Virus record (IMG/VR): IMGVR_UViG_3300044825_001353 | Location: 1-31,641 of that record | Length of the DNA stretch: 31,641 nt | From: a virus | Reading direction: 5' to 3' (one strand) | Part shown: piece after piece, positions 30,890 to 31,641 of the stretch | Numbering within the stretch: position 1 is the stretch's first letter | Layout of the letters: each line of letters starts with the position of its first letter | Translations under genes and position numbers: made by a program | The notes under the pieces: model-generated | What the model was told of the DNA's origin: nothing | What the model saw: the letters and a program-made list of their open reading frames with translations, nothing else | Databases searched by the model: none

Positions 30890-30922
30890 TTTTCCACAGC
30901 TTTTCCACAGGCCTGTGGAAAA
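30890..30922. other. Cluster of three DnaA-like boxes, possible replication origin
   Basis: TTTTCCACA occurs at 30890-30898 and 30901-30909 and inverted (TGTGGAAAA) at 30914-30922. The last two make a 22-bp perfect palindrome (TTTTCCACAGG and its complement). The first two are 11 bp apart, about one helical turn. TTTTCCACA is the form of the DnaA box described in Synechococcus. Together with the nearby 16-bp palindrome this suggests an origin or a DnaA-responsive control site. Confidence 0.55.
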
Positions 30923-30926
30923 CTCT

Positions 30927-31013
30927 CGTCAAGCTGGACGTTAAACGTAGCAGACATATTCCTGAGGTGAGCTTAGGCCCTTGGCATCCACAATCCAGTG
31001 GTGTAAGCCCAAG
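30927..31013 (+). promoter_or_regulatory. Structured leader, copy A
   Basis: A 32-nt block (30927-30958, identical to 31248-31279) is followed by hairpin CCTGAG/CTTAGG (30961-30966, 30972-30977), then a two-part hairpin: outer CTTGG/CCAAG (30980-30984, 31009-31013) and inner CCAC/GTGG (30988-30991, 30998-31001) with loop AATCCA and internal loop CAT/TGTAAGC. It ends 18 nt before the next ATG. The same architecture with different stem bases appears in copy B. Confidence 0.65.
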
Positions 31014-31031
31014 TTACTGGTGGAGGACACC

Positions 31032-31202
31032 ATGGCTAAAGCTCATTGGGACAATGCCGAGGTTATCGAAGCTCTGCGGAGCAAGGAGCCAGGGGTTGCC
31101 CAACCTCAACCAGCGTTAGATCTTCTGGCTCAAGCCAAGAAGTTACAGCGTTGGGAAATCGAGATGCTTGTAGACGCACTACAAGATTATCTCGAGAACT
31201 GA
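31032..31202 (+). CDS. Small protein after leader A, 56 aa
   Basis: ATG 31032 follows GGAGG (31022-31026) at five bases. The product is 56 residues, helical and acidic/basic mixed: AKAHWDNAEVIEALRSKEPG, a Gln/Pro hinge, then ALDLLAQAKKLQRWEIEMLVDALQDYLEN. No membrane segment or motif. An earlier in-frame ATG at 30987 lies in the structured leader and has no ribosome-binding site. The shared leader with the next gene suggests both respond to the same signal. Confidence 0.7.
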   Translation: MAKAHWDNAEVIEALRSKEPGVAQPQPALDLLAQAKKLQRWEIEMLVDALQDYLEN

Positions 31203-31217
31203 TCCGTTAAAGCGGGT

Positions 31218-31238
31218 TGGGAGGTGCAAACCCTCCCA
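31218..31238 (+). terminator. Hairpin after the 56-residue gene
   Basis: TGGGAGG (31218-31224) pairs with CCTCCCA (31232-31238) around a 7-nt loop. No clear U-run follows (CAGTTATT), so it may be a weak terminator or an RNA-stability hairpin separating the two leader-gene units. Confidence 0.5.
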
Positions 31239-31247
31239 CAGTTATTA

Positions 31248-31341
31248 CGTCAAGCTGGACGTTAAACGTAGCAGACATAGTCTCAGGTGTTGACTGAGAT
31301 GAACTACTTGGCATCTGCAATCCCGCAGTGTAAGTCCAAGT
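31248..31341 (+). promoter_or_regulatory. Structured leader, copy B
   Basis: It begins with the same 32-nt block as copy A. Hairpin TCTCAG/CTGAGA (31281-31286, 31294-31299) and a two-part hairpin follow: outer ACTTGG/CCAAGT (31306-31311, 31336-31341) and inner CTGC/GCAG (31315-31318, 31325-31328), with loop AATCCC and internal loop CAT/TGTAAGT. Stem bases differ from copy A by compensating changes while loops are kept. The leader ends 15 nt before ATG 31357. Confidence 0.65.
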
Positions 31342-31356
31342 GTACCCAGGAGAATC

Positions 31357-31641
31357 ATGGGAGTTCGTCTCTACCCCAACACCACGGACGCCGCCAAGCT
31401 GGAGAAGCTTGCAGGTGTACCACGGGGCACGATGGCTCAGCTCGAAATCCTTCAGGAGGCCGAGCGGCTATATCGTGCTGCGCATCCAGAGGCAGATGAG
31501 CATGAAGTTGGTTACAGCTTCTATTGCATCGCCAAAGGATCCGACGTGGCAACACTTGACAGTTTCCTATCCGAAGGCTGGGGCAAGTTCCAGAGTGCAG
31601 GTCTTCTTCCTGAAGAAGATATGTATCTGGGCAACGCACCA
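31357..31641 (+). CDS. Protein after leader B, partial, at least 95 aa
   Basis: ATG 31357 follows AGGAG (31348-31352) at four bases. The frame stays open to the right edge, giving 95 residues: MGVRLYPNTTDAAKLEKLAG, then VPRGTMAQLEILQEAERLYRAAHPEADEHEVGYSFYCIAKGSD and SFLSEGWGKFQSAGLLP. The mix of helices and a WGKF turn indicates a folded protein. I recognise no domain; the VPRGT start of the second helix has a slight helix-turn-helix look but not enough to call. Complete length is unknown. Confidence 0.75.
   Translation, partial: MGVRLYPNTTDAAKLEKLAGVPRGTMAQLEILQEAERLYRAAHPEADEHEVGYSFYCIAKGSDVATLDSFLSEGWGKFQSAGLLPEEDMYLGNAP

Noticed and set aside
30927-31341. Glutamine (glnA) or Downstream-peptide riboswitch
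   Set aside because: The characteristic GGACGGAAGUAGG-type core is absent, and only the position before short ORFs is shared. Kept as an open comparison, not a call.
30927-31341. Hammerhead ribozyme or tRNA-like element
   Set aside because: No CUGANGA/GAAA core, and no cloverleaf with acceptor and T-arm sequences.
1-31641. CRISPR arrays, tRNA genes, insertion sequences
   Set aside because: No regularly spaced repeats, cloverleaf genes or transposase-like ORFs were seen on either strand.

Overview
The window reads as part of the genome of a tailed double-stranded DNA phage, most likely infecting a cyanobacterium. It carries an almost complete virion morphogenesis cassette: large terminase, portal, a scaffold-like protein, major capsid protein, connector-like and tail-like proteins, many large unassignable virion-type proteins, and an endolysin. 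The cyanobacterial host is an inference. It rests on a tight cluster of TTTTCCACA boxes (the DnaA-box form described for Synechococcus), on small proteins that look like those recurrent in cyanophages, and on a cyanobacterial flavour in the recombinase-like ORF. No tRNA, rRNA, CRISPR array, insertion sequence or photosynthesis gene was seen. I cannot place the phage in a named genus.

Layout. From 29835 down to 1 nearly everything is read on the minus strand, in this order of transcription: a 10-kb block (29835 to 20533) of large, mostly unrecognised proteins rich in glycine/alanine hydrophobic stretches, good candidates for internal or ejection proteins; two related small proteins (20494 to 20045); a terminase-small-subunit candidate; a pair of overlapping small ORFs; the large terminase; a membrane-anchored coiled-coil protein; an AbrB-like protein; a small unknown; the portal; a scaffold-like protein whose first half is encoded inside the portal gene; a glycine-rich protein; the major capsid protein; a capsid-associated candidate; a helix-hairpin-helix protein; a strong terminator at 10661-10686; an M23-peptidase-like protein; connector-like and tail-like proteins down to 4940. 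After a small control island (4100-4930) follow HNH nuclease, a 933-residue protein, two small basic proteins and a GH24 lysozyme cut by the left edge.

The control island holds a plus-strand helix-turn-helix gene with CACGGT repeats in its promoter region, a truncated tyrosine-recombinase-like ORF on the minus strand, and, inside that ORF, a near-canonical T7-type promoter core pointing toward the HNH/933-residue/lysozyme genes.

The right end (29957 to 31641) switches to the plus strand and to small unknown genes separated by hairpin terminators. It contains a 16-bp and a 22-bp perfect palindrome, three DnaA-like boxes, and two consecutive genes that each have the same type of leader: an identical 32-nt block followed by two hairpins whose stems differ by compensating base changes. 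This duplicated leader is the best candidate for an undescribed cis-acting RNA here. The other standout is the 524-nt portal/scaffold overlap, supported by a strong ribosome-binding site inside the portal gene.
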